A stretch of DNA of 64,000 nt. Source: Sphingomonas sp. CCH21-G11. GTDB lineage: Bacteria; Pseudomonadota; Alphaproteobacteria; Sphingomonadales; Sphingomonadaceae. The position numbers were made by a program, and so were the translations under genes. Shown piece after piece: positions 35,976-45,004 of the stretch. Each line of letters starts with the position of its first letter. Position 1 is the stretch's first letter. The stretch covers positions 1 to 64,000 of the forward strand of contig NZ_LSHX01000017.1 in the NCBI RefSeq assembly GCF_001555965.1. The letters run 5' to 3'. The notes beneath the pieces are model-generated. The model searched no databases. It was not told the origin of the DNA and was given only the letters and a program-made list of their open reading frames with translations.

Positions 35976-36118
35976 GCGCCGACGCTCGCATTGGCGGGGC
36001 AAGTTACCCGTGCGACACGAGAGAGGGGCTTGACGGGGCGCGGTGACGATCCCGGGCCTGCCTCAGCGCCATATCGCAAAGTCCGATAATATACATTATG
36101 TAAAATGGCGAAGCGCAT

Positions 36119-36748
36119 TCAGTTCGACCCCTCCGCTGACGCCGCGGTGCCGGCGGGTTCGAGGACGAGCACCCCCTGCTCGGTGCGAAAGCTGCCAAGG
36201 CGCGACAGGAAGTTCATGCCCAGCAGATCGACGTCGCCGAAATTGGGCGCGACCAGCACGCCAAGGTCCTCGGTCTGGATGGGCCCGACCTCCAGTCGGT
36301 CGATCCGCGCGCGCCGTGCCTCCACCGGACCGTTGGCGGTGTCGACGACCGCGACCAGTCCGCTATCATCGATCGCGACTCCCGCGGCCTGCGCGGTTGC
36401 CACCGACAAGGACGTGGTCGTCGCGCCGCTGTCGATCAGCATCCGGCGCGCCACGCCGTTGATTCGCACATTGGCCCAGTAATGGCCGTCATCGGATGCC
36501 GGAATGCGCAACGCGCCGCCCCGCGTGCGCTGATCGGCAAAGCCAAGCCGCGCCCCGACATCGTTGACGAAGCCGCCAATCTCGCCACGAAACGCGACGA
36601 GGATCGCAACCACCGCCGCGATCGCAATCCAGCCCAGCGCCGAACGGAGGACAAGCGACATATTGGGACGGCGTGCCGCCAGCGACGCGAGAACCAGCAC
36701 CAGGAACCCGACGCTGCCGATCAGCCCGATGGCCTGTTGTTCATTCAC
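36119..36748 (-). CDS. Membrane-anchored retropepsin-like aspartic protease (TIGR02281 type)
   Basis: The 209 residues contain two N-terminal membrane helices (about 7-24 and 34-53) and a periplasmic aspartyl protease half-domain. The catalytic D106 is in LIDSGATTTSLS, and the flap and fold elements DLLGMNFLSRLG are near the end. This is the clan AA single-domain type, active as a dimer. The substrate is unknown. The start overlaps the upstream MBL gene stop by 4 bp. Confidence 0.88.
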   Translation of the reverse strand: MNEQQAIGLIGSVGFLVLVLASLAARRPNMSLVLRSALGWIAIAAVVAILVAFRGEIGGFVNDVGARLGFADQRTRGGALRIPASDDGHYWANVRINGVARRMLIDSGATTTSLSVATAQAAGVAIDDSGLVAVVDTANGPVEARRARIDRLEVGPIQTEDLGVLVAPNFGDVDLLGMNFLSRLGSFRTEQGVLVLEPAGTAASAEGSN

Positions 36749-37509
36749 GGTATCAACTCCATCCCGTCATGGCCGGGCCGGATATGTTCGGGCAGTTCGG
36801 CGCAGAGCGTTCGGTAATCCATGCTGTTGTCCATATGGATCAACGCCGCGTGCCGCACGCCAAGCTCGCTTACCCACGCCACGACCTGATCGAGCGTCGG
36901 ATGCGTCGGGTGCGGTTCGCGACGCAGCGCATCGACGGCCCAGACGTCGATACTGTCGAACACGCGCCGCATGTCGTCGGTCATTCCGCTGAAATCGGTC
37001 GAATATCCGATGCGCTTGCCTTCATGGGCAAAGCACAGCCCGGCACTGGTGATCGCGCCGTGCGGCTGATCGACCGTGGTGACGACCAGGTCGCCGATCT
37101 CCATCCGGTCGGGCAGCGGATCGAGCGTCGCGACAGGTGGATAGCCGGCGCGGCCGTGAAAGACATAGGCAAAGCGGGCGCGCAGATCCTCGATCGTCGC
37201 CGCACGCGCAAAGCAGCGGACGGGCGCGCCCGAGTTGTGGAACAGCTGGCGCAGATCGTCGATGCCGTGGACATGATCGGCGTGCGCGTGGGTCCAGATT
37301 ACCGCGTCGACGCTGGCCACGCGTGCGTCGATCAGCTGCCGGCGCATGTCGGGCCCGGTATCGACGAGCACGCGGGTGCGCTCGGTCGACACGAGGCCAG
37401 CGGTGCGCGTCCGCCAGTTGCGCGGCTCGTCGGGATCGCACCGTCCCCAGTCGGCGCCGATGCGCGGCACCCCCGACGATGTCCCGCAGCCGAGCAGCCG
37501 CAGCTTCAC
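36745..37509 (-). CDS. MBL-fold metal-dependent phosphodiesterase (PhnP-like)
   Basis: The 254-residue protein has the metallo-beta-lactamase signature H74-x-H76-x-D78-H79 in THAHADH and the N-terminus MKLRLLGCGTSSGVPRIG, which is typical of PhnP/YcbX-like cyclic phosphodiesterases. Later ligands are in LIHMDNSMDY. No phn genes are present, so the substrate is open. It lies between tatD and the aspartic protease with 4-bp overlaps on both sides. Confidence 0.88.
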   Translation of the reverse strand: MKLRLLGCGTSSGVPRIGADWGRCDPDEPRNWRTRTAGLVSTERTRVLVDTGPDMRRQLIDARVASVDAVIWTHAHADHVHGIDDLRQLFHNSGAPVRCFARAATIEDLRARFAYVFHGRAGYPPVATLDPLPDRMEIGDLVVTTVDQPHGAITSAGLCFAHEGKRIGYSTDFSGMTDDMRRVFDSIDVWAVDALRREPHPTHPTLDQVVAWVSELGVRHAALIHMDNSMDYRTLCAELPEHIRPGHDGMELIP

Positions 37510-38312
37510 GCCGTGCCGCTTCCGTCGGGCGCCCCTGCCAGCGTCTTGGCGAACAGGCGGTGGAAATTCGCGCGCGTCGCGTCCGCCAGCTGCTCGGCAT
37601 CTTCGCCGCGCAGCTCGGCCAGAAAGCGGCAGGTGTCGGCCACGAACGCCGGCTCGCCCGGCTTGCCGCGATGGGGCACCGGGGCGAGGAACGGTGCGTC
37701 GGTTTCAATCAGCAGCCGGTCGCGCGGCAGCCATTTCGCCGTGTCCTGAAGCGCGCGCGCATTCTTGAACGTCACGATCCCCGAGATCGAGATGTAGAAG
37801 CCGAGGTCGAGCGCGATCCGCGCGAACGCGGCGCTGGCGGTGAAGCAGTGGATAACGCCGGGAAAGCCCCCCTTCCCCAGCTCGTCGGTCAGGATTTCGG
37901 CGGTGTCGTCCTCCGCATCGCGGGTGTGCACCACGATCGGCAAACCGGTGTGACGGCATGCCGCCAGATGCGCACGGAATGCCGATTTCTGCCGATCGCG
38001 GTCGCTATGCTCGTAATAATAATCAAGTCCGCTCTCGCCGATCCCGACCACCCGGGGATGCGCTGCGCGTGCGACCAGCTTCTCGGTGTCGACATGCGGA
38101 TGCGCGTCGGCTTCATGCGGATGAATGCCGATCGTCGCCCAGACATCGGGCTCGCGCTCGGCGACGCCCAGTACGTCGTCCCACTCATATTCGCGTGTCG
38201 AGATGTTGAGCATCGCAACGACCCCTCGATCGCGCGCGCGGGCCAGCACCCCGCCCTGCTGCTCGACGAGCCCCTTGTAATTGAGGTGGCAATGGCTGTC
38301 GGCGAGCTTCAC
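37506..38312 (-). CDS. tatD: TatD-family metal-dependent deoxyribonuclease (GTG start)
   Basis: The 268-residue protein starts with GTG at 38312 overlapping the metG stop (GTGA). Metal ligands are in DSHCHLNY at residues 5-12, E92 region GESGLDYYY, HTRDAEDD and the later IETDAPFL. Family members are 3'-5' exonucleases or DNases with roles in DNA repair or turnover. The metG-tatD pairing is common in alphaproteobacteria. Confidence 0.92.
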   Translation of the reverse strand: MKLADSHCHLNYKGLVEQQGGVLARARDRGVVAMLNISTREYEWDDVLGVAEREPDVWATIGIHPHEADAHPHVDTEKLVARAAHPRVVGIGESGLDYYYEHSDRDRQKSAFRAHLAACRHTGLPIVVHTRDAEDDTAEILTDELGKGGFPGVIHCFTASAAFARIALDLGFYISISGIVTFKNARALQDTAKWLPRDRLLIETDAPFLAPVPHRGKPGEPAFVADTCRFLAELRGEDAEQLADATRANFHRLFAKTLAGAPDGSGTA

Positions 38313-39862
38313 ACCGCCTCCGGTTCGGGCAGGACGATGCGCGGGAAAATGGGGGTCGGCGGCGAAAGACGGAAGCCTGCCGCCTGCTGGCGCACGTACC
38401 AGTCGCGATCCTCGAGCGCGGCGTGATCGCGCGCCGCCGCACCCAGCTGGTCGAGCAGCCGGCCCGCCGACCCCGGAATGACCGGCAGGATCGCGATGGC
38501 AAGCTGGCGGATCGCGCGGACGAGCGTGCCGAGCACCGCGTGCATACGCTCGGGATCGGTCTTGCGCAGCGCCCAGGGTGCCTGCGCATCGATATACTGG
38601 TTGCACGCGAATACCGCACGCATCCACGCCTCGATCGCCTGCGACAGTGCCAGATCGGCGAACTGCACCGCAAAGTCGGCGATCGCATCGTTGACCTGGG
38701 TCAGCAGTGCGCTGTCGGCCGGGTCGCCCCGCCCCGCGTCGGGCAATGCGCCATCCAGATTCTTGGCGATGAAGCTGAGCGTGCGCTGGGCAAGGTTGCC
38801 GAAGCTGTTGGCGAGGTCGGCATTGGCGCGGGTCGCGATCGCCTCGTCGCTGAACGTGCCGTCCTGGCCGAAGCTGATGTCGCGGAGCAGGAAATAGCGC
38901 AGCGCATCGACGCCCACCAATTCGGCGAGTGCGATCGGATCGACCACGTTGCCGGTCGATTTGGACATCTTCTCGCCGCGGTTGAGCAGAAAGCCGTGGC
39001 CATACACCTGGCGCGGCAGCGGCAGCCCTGCCGACATCAGGAACGCCGGCCAGTAAACCGTGTGGAAGCGCACGATATCCTTGCCGATCAGGTGCAGGTC
39101 GGCGGGCCAGTAGCGGTCACCCTGTGGCGCGTCCGGATAACCCGCTCCGGTCAGATAGTTGGTCAGCGCGTCGACCCAGACATACATGACATGCCCCGGA
39201 CTGCCGGGCACGGGGACGCCCCAGTCAAAACTGGTGCGGCTGACCGACAGGTCGACCAGCCCGCCCTCGACGAAGCGCAGGATCTCGTTGCGGCGGCTGT
39301 CCGGACGAATGAAATCCGGGTTGGCGGCGTAGAAGTCGAGCAGCGGCTGCTGATATTTCGACAGGCGGAAAAACCACGTCTCCTCGGTCGTCCATTCGAC
39401 CGGCGTGCCCTGGGGCGACAGCTTGACGCCCCCTTCCCCTTCGACGAGTTCCTTTTCCTCGTAAAAGGCTTCGTCGCGGACCGAATACCAGCCTTCATAG
39501 CGGTCGAGATACAGGTCGCCGGCGTCCGCCATCGCCTGCCAGATCGCCTGGCTCGCGCGGTGATGATCGGGTTCGACGGTGCGGATGAAGCGATCGCACG
39601 AAATATCAAGACTGTCGGCCATTTCAATGAAATGGTTAGACATTTCATCGGCAAGCGCACGAACCTCCTTGCCCTGGGCGCGCGCGGTCTGGACCATTTT
39701 CAGGCCATGTTCGTCGGTCCCGGTCTGAAACCGCACGTCGCGCCCCGCCTGACGCTGAAAACGCGCGATCGCATCGGCCGCGATCATCTCATAGGCGTGG
39801 CCGATATGCGGGCGGCCATTGGGATAGTGGATCGCGGTGGTGATGTAATAGGGGTCGGCCAT
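38309..39862 (-). CDS. metG: Methionine-tRNA ligase
   Basis: MetG charges tRNA-Met. The 517 residues have HIGH at 19-22 and KMSKS near 298-302, plus the class I catalytic core. The zinc-knuckle Cys pairs of the E. coli type are absent in the connective peptide, and there is no C-terminal dimerisation domain. Both traits match the short MetG form of many alphaproteobacteria. It is downstream of holB with a 9-bp gap. Confidence 0.96.
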   Translation of the reverse strand: MADPYYITTAIHYPNGRPHIGHAYEMIAADAIARFQRQAGRDVRFQTGTDEHGLKMVQTARAQGKEVRALADEMSNHFIEMADSLDISCDRFIRTVEPDHHRASQAIWQAMADAGDLYLDRYEGWYSVRDEAFYEEKELVEGEGGVKLSPQGTPVEWTTEETWFFRLSKYQQPLLDFYAANPDFIRPDSRRNEILRFVEGGLVDLSVSRTSFDWGVPVPGSPGHVMYVWVDALTNYLTGAGYPDAPQGDRYWPADLHLIGKDIVRFHTVYWPAFLMSAGLPLPRQVYGHGFLLNRGEKMSKSTGNVVDPIALAELVGVDALRYFLLRDISFGQDGTFSDEAIATRANADLANSFGNLAQRTLSFIAKNLDGALPDAGRGDPADSALLTQVNDAIADFAVQFADLALSQAIEAWMRAVFACNQYIDAQAPWALRKTDPERMHAVLGTLVRAIRQLAIAILPVIPGSAGRLLDQLGAAARDHAALEDRDWYVRQQAAGFRLSPPTPIFPRIVLPEPEAV

Positions 39863-39871
39863 CGCCTTGCC

Positions 39872-40843
39872 CTAGTGCATCGTCTCGCCGGGTTGAAGCC
39901 CCGTCGGCGCCAGCGTCGCGACTTCGGCGGCCAGCTCGAACACGGTCGTCACCACGTCCTGCGACAGGCCGATCGCGGCGGCTGCGATCGACCGCGTTCG
40001 GGCATAGGCGTCGAGCGCGGTCTTGAGCGCCCCTCCGGATCGGCCGCGCGCCTGCTCCGCGATGAAGCTCGGCGTCCGCGTCAGAAAGGCTTCATAGCGC
40101 GCCTGCGCCGCCTTGCCCGACAGCGCCCCGGCCAGCCGCACCCGGATCACGCTGTCCGGGTCCCCGGTCCGCGCGATCTCGGCCAGGTCGCGCTCGATTG
40201 CCGCCATGTCGAGCCCGGCAAAGGTGAGCGCGCGGCCCGGGGATCCCGCGCCGGCGCGCACCAGCGCGGCGATCTCGGCCTCGCTCGCCTCCGGCACCGC
40301 TTCGCGCAGCACCGCCGCCATGTCGTCGTCGCCCAGCGCCGCGAAGCGCAGCAGCCGGCATCGCGACCGGATCGTCGGCAGCAGCCGGCCCGGCGCATGG
40401 CTGACCAGGAGGAAAATCGTCCCCGTCGGCGGCTCCTCCAGATTCTTGAGCAGTGCATTGGCGGCGGGGCGTTCCAGGTCGTCGATCGCGTCGATGACGA
40501 TCACGCGCACGGGCGACAAGGCCGGCTTGGTCGCCAGAACCGGCTGCAGCGCGCGGACCTGATCGATCCGGATGCTGCGGGCGATGTCCTGTTCGGGCTT
40601 CTCCGGATCCTTGGGGAGGCGCACCAGCTCGCGATAATCGGGGTGCGACCCCGCCGCGATCAGATCGTCGATATTGGGCAGCGGCGCCGCGCGGGTCAGG
40701 ATGCGCCGCGCCGCCTCGCGCGCGAAGGCACCCTTCCCCACGCCCTGCGGCCCGGCGATCAGCCATGCGTGATGCGGCTTGCCCCCGGTCATCGCTGCGT
40801 CGAACGCCGCGATCGCGGCCGCATTGCCGCGCAGTAACGTCAT
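39872..40843 (-). CDS. holB: DNA polymerase III subunit delta'
   Basis: The 323-residue clamp-loader subunit has a P-loop GPQGVGKGAFA near 32-42, the sensor/arginine-finger segment SRCRLLRF and the VRVIVIDAIDDLERPAANALLKNLEEPP stretch in the walker B/finger region. The start overlaps tmk by 4 bp, a common tmk-holB-metG arrangement. Confidence 0.93.
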   Translation of the reverse strand: MTLLRGNAAAIAAFDAAMTGGKPHHAWLIAGPQGVGKGAFAREAARRILTRAAPLPNIDDLIAAGSHPDYRELVRLPKDPEKPEQDIARSIRIDQVRALQPVLATKPALSPVRVIVIDAIDDLERPAANALLKNLEEPPTGTIFLLVSHAPGRLLPTIRSRCRLLRFAALGDDDMAAVLREAVPEASEAEIAALVRAGAGSPGRALTFAGLDMAAIERDLAEIARTGDPDSVIRVRLAGALSGKAAQARYEAFLTRTPSFIAEQARGRSGGALKTALDAYARTRSIAAAAIGLSQDVVTTVFELAAEVATLAPTGLQPGETMH

Positions 40844-41463
40844 GGCAGCAGGTCGGCGATCATGTCGATGATCGCGGCATGGACGATGTCGGGAGCATCG
40901 CCGGCGTCGATCCGGCGCACACGCGCAGGCTCCGCCGCGGCGATCCGGTCGAACCCGGCGGCGACCGCCCGATGAAACCCCGCGTCGCGCTCGGCAAAGC
41001 GGTCGATCGCCCCGCCGTCGCGCGCGCGCATCCGCGCCGTGCCGGTCGCCTGATCGACGTGGAGCAGCAGCGTGCGATCGGGCATCAAACCTCCCGACCC
41101 AAAGGCATGGAGCGCGAGGATATCGGCGTCGGCAATGCCCTGCGCACCCTGATAGGCGCGCGTGCTGTCGATGTACCGGTCACAGACCACCCAGCGTCCG
41201 GCCGCCAGCGCCGGTTGGATCAGCCGTTCCACATGGTCGGCGCGCGCGGCGGCGAACAACAGCGCCTCGCTGCGCCCGCTCCATCGCCCGACATCGCCCT
41301 GCATCAACAGCGCGCGGACCGCCTCCGCGCCCGCGCTGCCGCCCGGCTCGCGGGTCAGCACCGCGTCGATGCCGCGCGCGGCGAGCGCGTCGACCAGTAA
41401 CCGGGCCTGGGTCGACTTGCCCGCCCCCTCCCCGCCTTCCAGCGTGATGAAGCGGCCGTTCAA
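40840..41463 (-). CDS. tmk: Thymidylate kinase
   Basis: Tmk phosphorylates dTMP to dTDP. The 207-residue protein has the P-loop LEGGEGAGKSTQ at 8-19, the DR motif VCDRYIDSTRAYQG and a lid region with arginines (ARMRARDGG). The start overlaps the stop of the carboxypeptidase gene by 4 bp. Confidence 0.95.
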   Translation of the reverse strand: MNGRFITLEGGEGAGKSTQARLLVDALAARGIDAVLTREPGGSAGAEAVRALLMQGDVGRWSGRSEALLFAAARADHVERLIQPALAAGRWVVCDRYIDSTRAYQGAQGIADADILALHAFGSGGLMPDRTLLLHVDQATGTARMRARDGGAIDRFAERDAGFHRAVAAGFDRIAAAEPARVRRIDAGDAPDIVHAAIIDMIADLLP

Positions 41464-42629
41464 GCGCCGAACAGCGACTTCAGCCCGGCCCAGGCGCGCC
41501 CGAAAAAGCCCGCCTCGCCCACATCGGCTTCGGCCACCAGCGGCAACGACTGCGGCGCCATGCCCGGCGCCTGCACGACCAGCTGCGCGATCTGCTGGCC
41601 CTTGCGGATCGGCGCCTTGATCGGGCCGTCATAGACCACCTTGGCGCTCAACTGCGGCGACAGGCCCGCCGGCAGCGTGACCGCCAGGTCGCGCGGCGCG
41701 ACCAGCCCCACGGTCGACTCCGCGCCCAGCTGGACATCGGCGCTTTCCACCCGCCGCCCGGCCTTCACGATCGGGCGCGATTTCCACGCACCGAAACCCC
41801 ATTCCATGAAGCGCACCGATTCCTCGATCCGCTGGTTGAAGCTGTTCAGCCCGGCGAGCACCATCACCAGCCGCCGGCCTTCCTGTTCGGCCGACCCGGT
41901 AAAGCCGTATCCGGCCTCTTCGGTATGTCCGGTCTTCAGCCCGTCGGCACCGCGCACGCGGCCCAGCAGGGGATCGCGATTGGCCTGCGTGATCGCATCG
42001 CCCTTCCCCAGCGTCTTGCCCCAGGTGAAGCTGTCCTTGCTGTAGAACTGCTTGTAGAGGCCCGGAAAATCCTGGATCGTCCGCGTGGCAAGCCGGGCGA
42101 GGTCGCGCGCGGTCACGAACGTCCTGCCCTCGTCGGGCCATCCGTTGGAATTGCCGAACTGGCTGTTGGCCAGGCCCAGTTCCTTCGCGCGCTGATTCAT
42201 CAGGTTGACGAACGCTTCCTCGGTTCCGGCAATGCCCTCCGCCAGCACGACGCAGGCGTCGTTGCCCGACAGGACGACGATGCCATAGAGCAGGTTCTCG
42301 ACGCTCACCCGCTCGCCGGGCGACAGGAACATCGTCGATCCCGCTTCCGGCCCATGCCATTTGCGCCAGGTTTCCGGCCGCACCTCGATCATCTGGTCGA
42401 GCTTGATCTCGCCCTTCCTGATCAGGTCGAACGCGACATAGGCGGTCATCATCTTGGCCATCGACGCGGGCGGCATCCGCCGGTCGGCGTCCTTGGCATA
42501 CAGCACCGCACCCGAGGACAGGTCCTCCAGATACGCGACCGGGGCCGGGGTCTGGAAGGGCGGCGTCTGCGCGGTGGCAGGCGCCAGGGTAGCGAGCAGC
42601 GCGAGCGTGGCGAGCGACAATTTCTTCAT
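41460..42629 (-). CDS. dacA: D-alanyl-D-alanine carboxypeptidase (PBP5/6 type)
   Basis: This exported enzyme trims the terminal D-Ala of peptidoglycan stem peptides. The 389 residues start with a signal peptide ending ATAQ. Active-site motifs are S56-M-A-K59, S121-G-N123 and K232-T-G234. The C-terminal beta domain and a final amphipathic helix (FGRAWAGLKSLFGA) that would attach to the membrane are present. It heads the tmk-holB-metG run and follows the RlpA-like gene by 30 bp. Confidence 0.94.
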   Translation of the reverse strand: MKKLSLATLALLATLAPATAQTPPFQTPAPVAYLEDLSSGAVLYAKDADRRMPPASMAKMMTAYVAFDLIRKGEIKLDQMIEVRPETWRKWHGPEAGSTMFLSPGERVSVENLLYGIVVLSGNDACVVLAEGIAGTEEAFVNLMNQRAKELGLANSQFGNSNGWPDEGRTFVTARDLARLATRTIQDFPGLYKQFYSKDSFTWGKTLGKGDAITQANRDPLLGRVRGADGLKTGHTEEAGYGFTGSAEQEGRRLVMVLAGLNSFNQRIEESVRFMEWGFGAWKSRPIVKAGRRVESADVQLGAESTVGLVAPRDLAVTLPAGLSPQLSAKVVYDGPIKAPIRKGQQIAQLVVQAPGMAPQSLPLVAEADVGEAGFFGRAWAGLKSLFGA

Positions 42630-42659
42630 GGCAATCGGGAACTCGAATGAAAGTGGACG

Positions 42660-43472
42660 TCAGGGCGCAGCGACGATCAGCGCGTCCTTGAACCCGCGCG
42701 CGACCGCCCGTTCGCGAGCTTTCGCAGCCGCCGCGCGATCAGGCAAGGGCCCGATTCGAACGAGATGAAGCTTGCCCGCCGCGACCACCTCACCGTCCAG
42801 CTCGCGCGCCACGCTGTCGGCCCTTTCGCGGATGGACAGCACGGCAACGCGCACGAAATAGCCGGTTCCCGCGGGAACCGCGACACGCGTCGGTTTCGCC
42901 ACCGACCGTACGGGCGGGGTCGCCCGCCTGCGGGTCGGCGCGGTGACCGAAGGCGTCGGTGCCGATGCGGCCGGCTGGGCGCGCGCGGCCAGCGTCGCGC
43001 GCAGTCCGGCGAGCAAGGCGGGCGGTGAGTCGAGCCGCGCCGCTGCCTTGCCACCCGCCCGCAACGCCGCGCGATCGGCCGCCGAGGCCACCACCTTGCG
43101 CAGCCGCACCGCATCGCCCGCCGCGATGCCGAGCGCGTCGGCCAGCGCGGGGGAAATCGACGCGATCCGCCCGCGGTCCGCCGCGCCGGCCTGGACGATC
43201 GCCAGCACGTTGTGGCCGTTGCCAAGCGCCGTCACCTCGACCACGTCGCCTGCGGCGAGTGCGGGATGGACGACCCGCATCCCGGCCAGGTCGGACTGCA
43301 CGCCGACCGGCCCGACCTCGTCATGGCGCGCGGCAGCACCTTCGCCCGAACTGCCGCGCGGTTTGTCCGCCGCGTCTGCGGGATAAAGCGTGGCGGGCGT
43401 GTCCTGTGCTGCCGCAGTGGCCGCGCCCAGCGACAGCAGCGCCGCCAATGTCAGGTCAACGCGCGACTTCAT
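42660..43472 (-). CDS. RlpA-like/SPOR-domain exported protein
   Basis: The start at 43472 gives a 270-residue protein with a signal peptide (VDLTLAALLSLGAATAAAQ). Residues ~55-120 resemble the double-psi beta barrel of septal RlpA (VVHPALAAGDVVEVTALGNGHN, ISPALADALGI), though the catalytic Asp/His set is not clearly complete. After an Ala/Thr/Pro linker the last ~75 residues form a SPOR domain (YFVRVAVLSIRERADSVARELDG, LHLVRIGPLPDRAAA) that binds denuded septal glycan. It overlaps the lytic transglycosylase gene by 17 bp, and the two likely act together in cell division. Confidence 0.8.
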   Translation of the reverse strand: MKSRVDLTLAALLSLGAATAAAQDTPATLYPADAADKPRGSSGEGAAARHDEVGPVGVQSDLAGMRVVHPALAAGDVVEVTALGNGHNVLAIVQAGAADRGRIASISPALADALGIAAGDAVRLRKVVASAADRAALRAGGKAAARLDSPPALLAGLRATLAARAQPAASAPTPSVTAPTRRRATPPVRSVAKPTRVAVPAGTGYFVRVAVLSIRERADSVARELDGEVVAAGKLHLVRIGPLPDRAAAAKARERAVARGFKDALIVAAP

Positions 43473-44502
43473 CGGCCAGCAATCCCACCGAAAGCGCATA
43501 GAAATTGGAGCAGTTATAATCGAGGATGACCCGGTAGTTGCCGGTCAGCAGATACGCGGTCTGCCCCGGCCCGTCGGGCTCCAGCAGGGTCGCCAGCACG
43601 TCGTCGGCGGGCCATGCGCCATTTTGCGGTACGATTCCCAGCGCCCGCCATTCCGCCATCGTCCGCCACCGGCTGTGCCGCTCATGCACGCGCGGGCAGC
43701 GCGGCGAGACGGTCGCGTTGCCCAGCGCGCCGCGGTCCAGCGTCGCCGGCACGTTCACCGCGACGCCCCAGGGCTGGCCCTTCCGCCAGCCCGCGTCGAC
43801 GAGGTAATTGCCGATCGACGCGAGCGCGTCGGCTTCGCTGCGCCAGATATCGGCCGTGCCGTCGCCGTCGCCGTCGCGCGCCACGCGCAGGTAGATGGAA
43901 GGCAGGAACTGGGGATAGCCGGTCGCCCCGGCCCAGCTGCCCTTCAGCCGTTCGCGCGGGATGCCACGATCGATCAGCTTGAGCGTCGCGATGAATTCGC
44001 CCGCGAACAGCTCGCGCCGCCGCCCCTCATAGGCCAGCGTCGCCAGCGCGCGCGGCAGGTCGAAATCGCCGGTATAGCCGCCATAATTGGTCTCATGCCC
44101 CCAGATCGCGACCATGATCGATTCGGGCACGCCAGTGTCGCGCTCGATCCCGGCAAGGCGCGCGCGATTGGCCTGATAGGCGACCCGCCCGCGGCTGATC
44201 CGCGCCGCATCGACATGCCGCGCGCGATAGGGCGCAAATGCGGGGATCGCCGCGGTCGACCCGCCGCCGGGCTGCGCGCGGTCGAGCTCGATCACGCGCG
44301 GGTTGAGCGTCAGCGTGGGGAAGACCGCGTCGGCGGTTGCGCGCGACACCCCGGCGGCGGTCGCCTGCCCGCGCAGTTCCTCCAGGTAGCGCGCGAAGCC
44401 CGCATCGTCCTGCGCGGGCGCGGCCGGGCCCAGAACGAGCGTCGCCGCACCGACCGCGGCAAGCGTGAACGGGCGAAATGATGAACGCAGCTTTCTTAAC
44501 AT
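43456..44502 (-). CDS. Lytic murein transglycosylase, MltB family
   Basis: The exported 348-residue enzyme cleaves the MurNAc-GlcNAc bond of peptidoglycan. The signal peptide ends at APAQ. The catalytic Glu is in IWGHETNYGGYTGDF (about 138), followed by family motifs GSWAGATGYPQFLPSIYL and the substrate-binding GNYRVILDYNCSNFYALSVG close to the end. The absence of a PG-binding domain distinguishes it from longer paralogues. It is the first gene of the cell-wall run that continues to metG. Confidence 0.92.
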   Translation of the reverse strand: MLRKLRSSFRPFTLAAVGAATLVLGPAAPAQDDAGFARYLEELRGQATAAGVSRATADAVFPTLTLNPRVIELDRAQPGGGSTAAIPAFAPYRARHVDAARISRGRVAYQANRARLAGIERDTGVPESIMVAIWGHETNYGGYTGDFDLPRALATLAYEGRRRELFAGEFIATLKLIDRGIPRERLKGSWAGATGYPQFLPSIYLRVARDGDGDGTADIWRSEADALASIGNYLVDAGWRKGQPWGVAVNVPATLDRGALGNATVSPRCPRVHERHSRWRTMAEWRALGIVPQNGAWPADDVLATLLEPDGPGQTAYLLTGNYRVILDYNCSNFYALSVGLLADEVAR

Positions 44503-44610
44503 CCCAGTACCCTGCCACAGCCCGCGCGCGCGATGAACCCCCGTTTGGCTCAGGGCGCGACATGCGGCTTGCGCGCGATCCGAAAGCCGATCAAATGGCC
44601 ACGCCGGGAC

Positions 44611-44700
44611 GGATGGGTGGCCGAGTGGTTTAAGGCAGCGGTCTTGAAAACCGCCGTGGGTGCAAGCTCACCGTGGGTTCGAATCCCACCCCATCCGCCA
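44611..44700 (+). tRNA. tRNA-Ser (anticodon TGA)
   Basis: The 90-nt sequence begins GGATGGG and closes with CCCATCC, G and an encoded CCA. The anticodon loop CTTGAAA holds TGA. A long variable arm (CGTGGGTGCAAGCTCACCG) is typical of tRNA-Ser. The T arm is GGTTCGAATCCC. Confidence 0.96.
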
Positions 44701-45004
44701 CATTTTGAATCGGGCCGGTTCGCAAAGGACAGTTACGCGGAATTACCCCCAGACGTCCTGCTCAAACCTCGCACTCGATGTCAATAAAAGCATCCAACTA
44801 TCTATAACAAAAAACGAATTTCCCTCTCAGTAAACCTTTCAGGCCGGTCGCCTTTTGGTCGAGGCGGCGAAGTTCGGCATTGGACAGGTTTCCGGGCATT
44901 TCGTAGACGCGATTTGCCGATGGGATTGAACCGATAACCGGTTCGTTCAAATGTCAAATGGTGTGGGTGTGTGCGAACACGCCTGAAAAGGGGGGAAAGC
45001 CTGC
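44701..45004. other. AT-richer spacer after tRNA-Ser with a possible small ORF remnant
   Basis: The first ~130 bases are clearly richer in A+T than the rest of the window. On the minus strand 44798-44950 is an open frame of 50 codons from a TTG (with residues such as YEMPGNLSNAELRRLDQKAT) that looks protein-like but has no neighbours of known function. No integrase and no second copy of the tRNA 3' end were seen, so an island boundary is only possible. Confidence 0.3.
44931..44948. promoter_or_regulatory. Possible LacI-family operator upstream of the sugar kinase
   Basis: AACCGGTT (44936-44943) is a perfect 8-bp palindrome with a central CG inside CCGATAACCGGTTCGTTC. LacI-family operators in proteobacteria commonly show this A-rich/CG/T-rich pattern. 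It lies 62 bp before the kinase start, a place suited to repression by a sugar-responsive regulator. No LacI gene is in the window. Confidence 0.35.

Noticed and set aside
44611-44700. tRNA-Ser as a proven attachment site
   Set aside because: No integrase and no repeated copy of the tRNA 3' end were found in the window.
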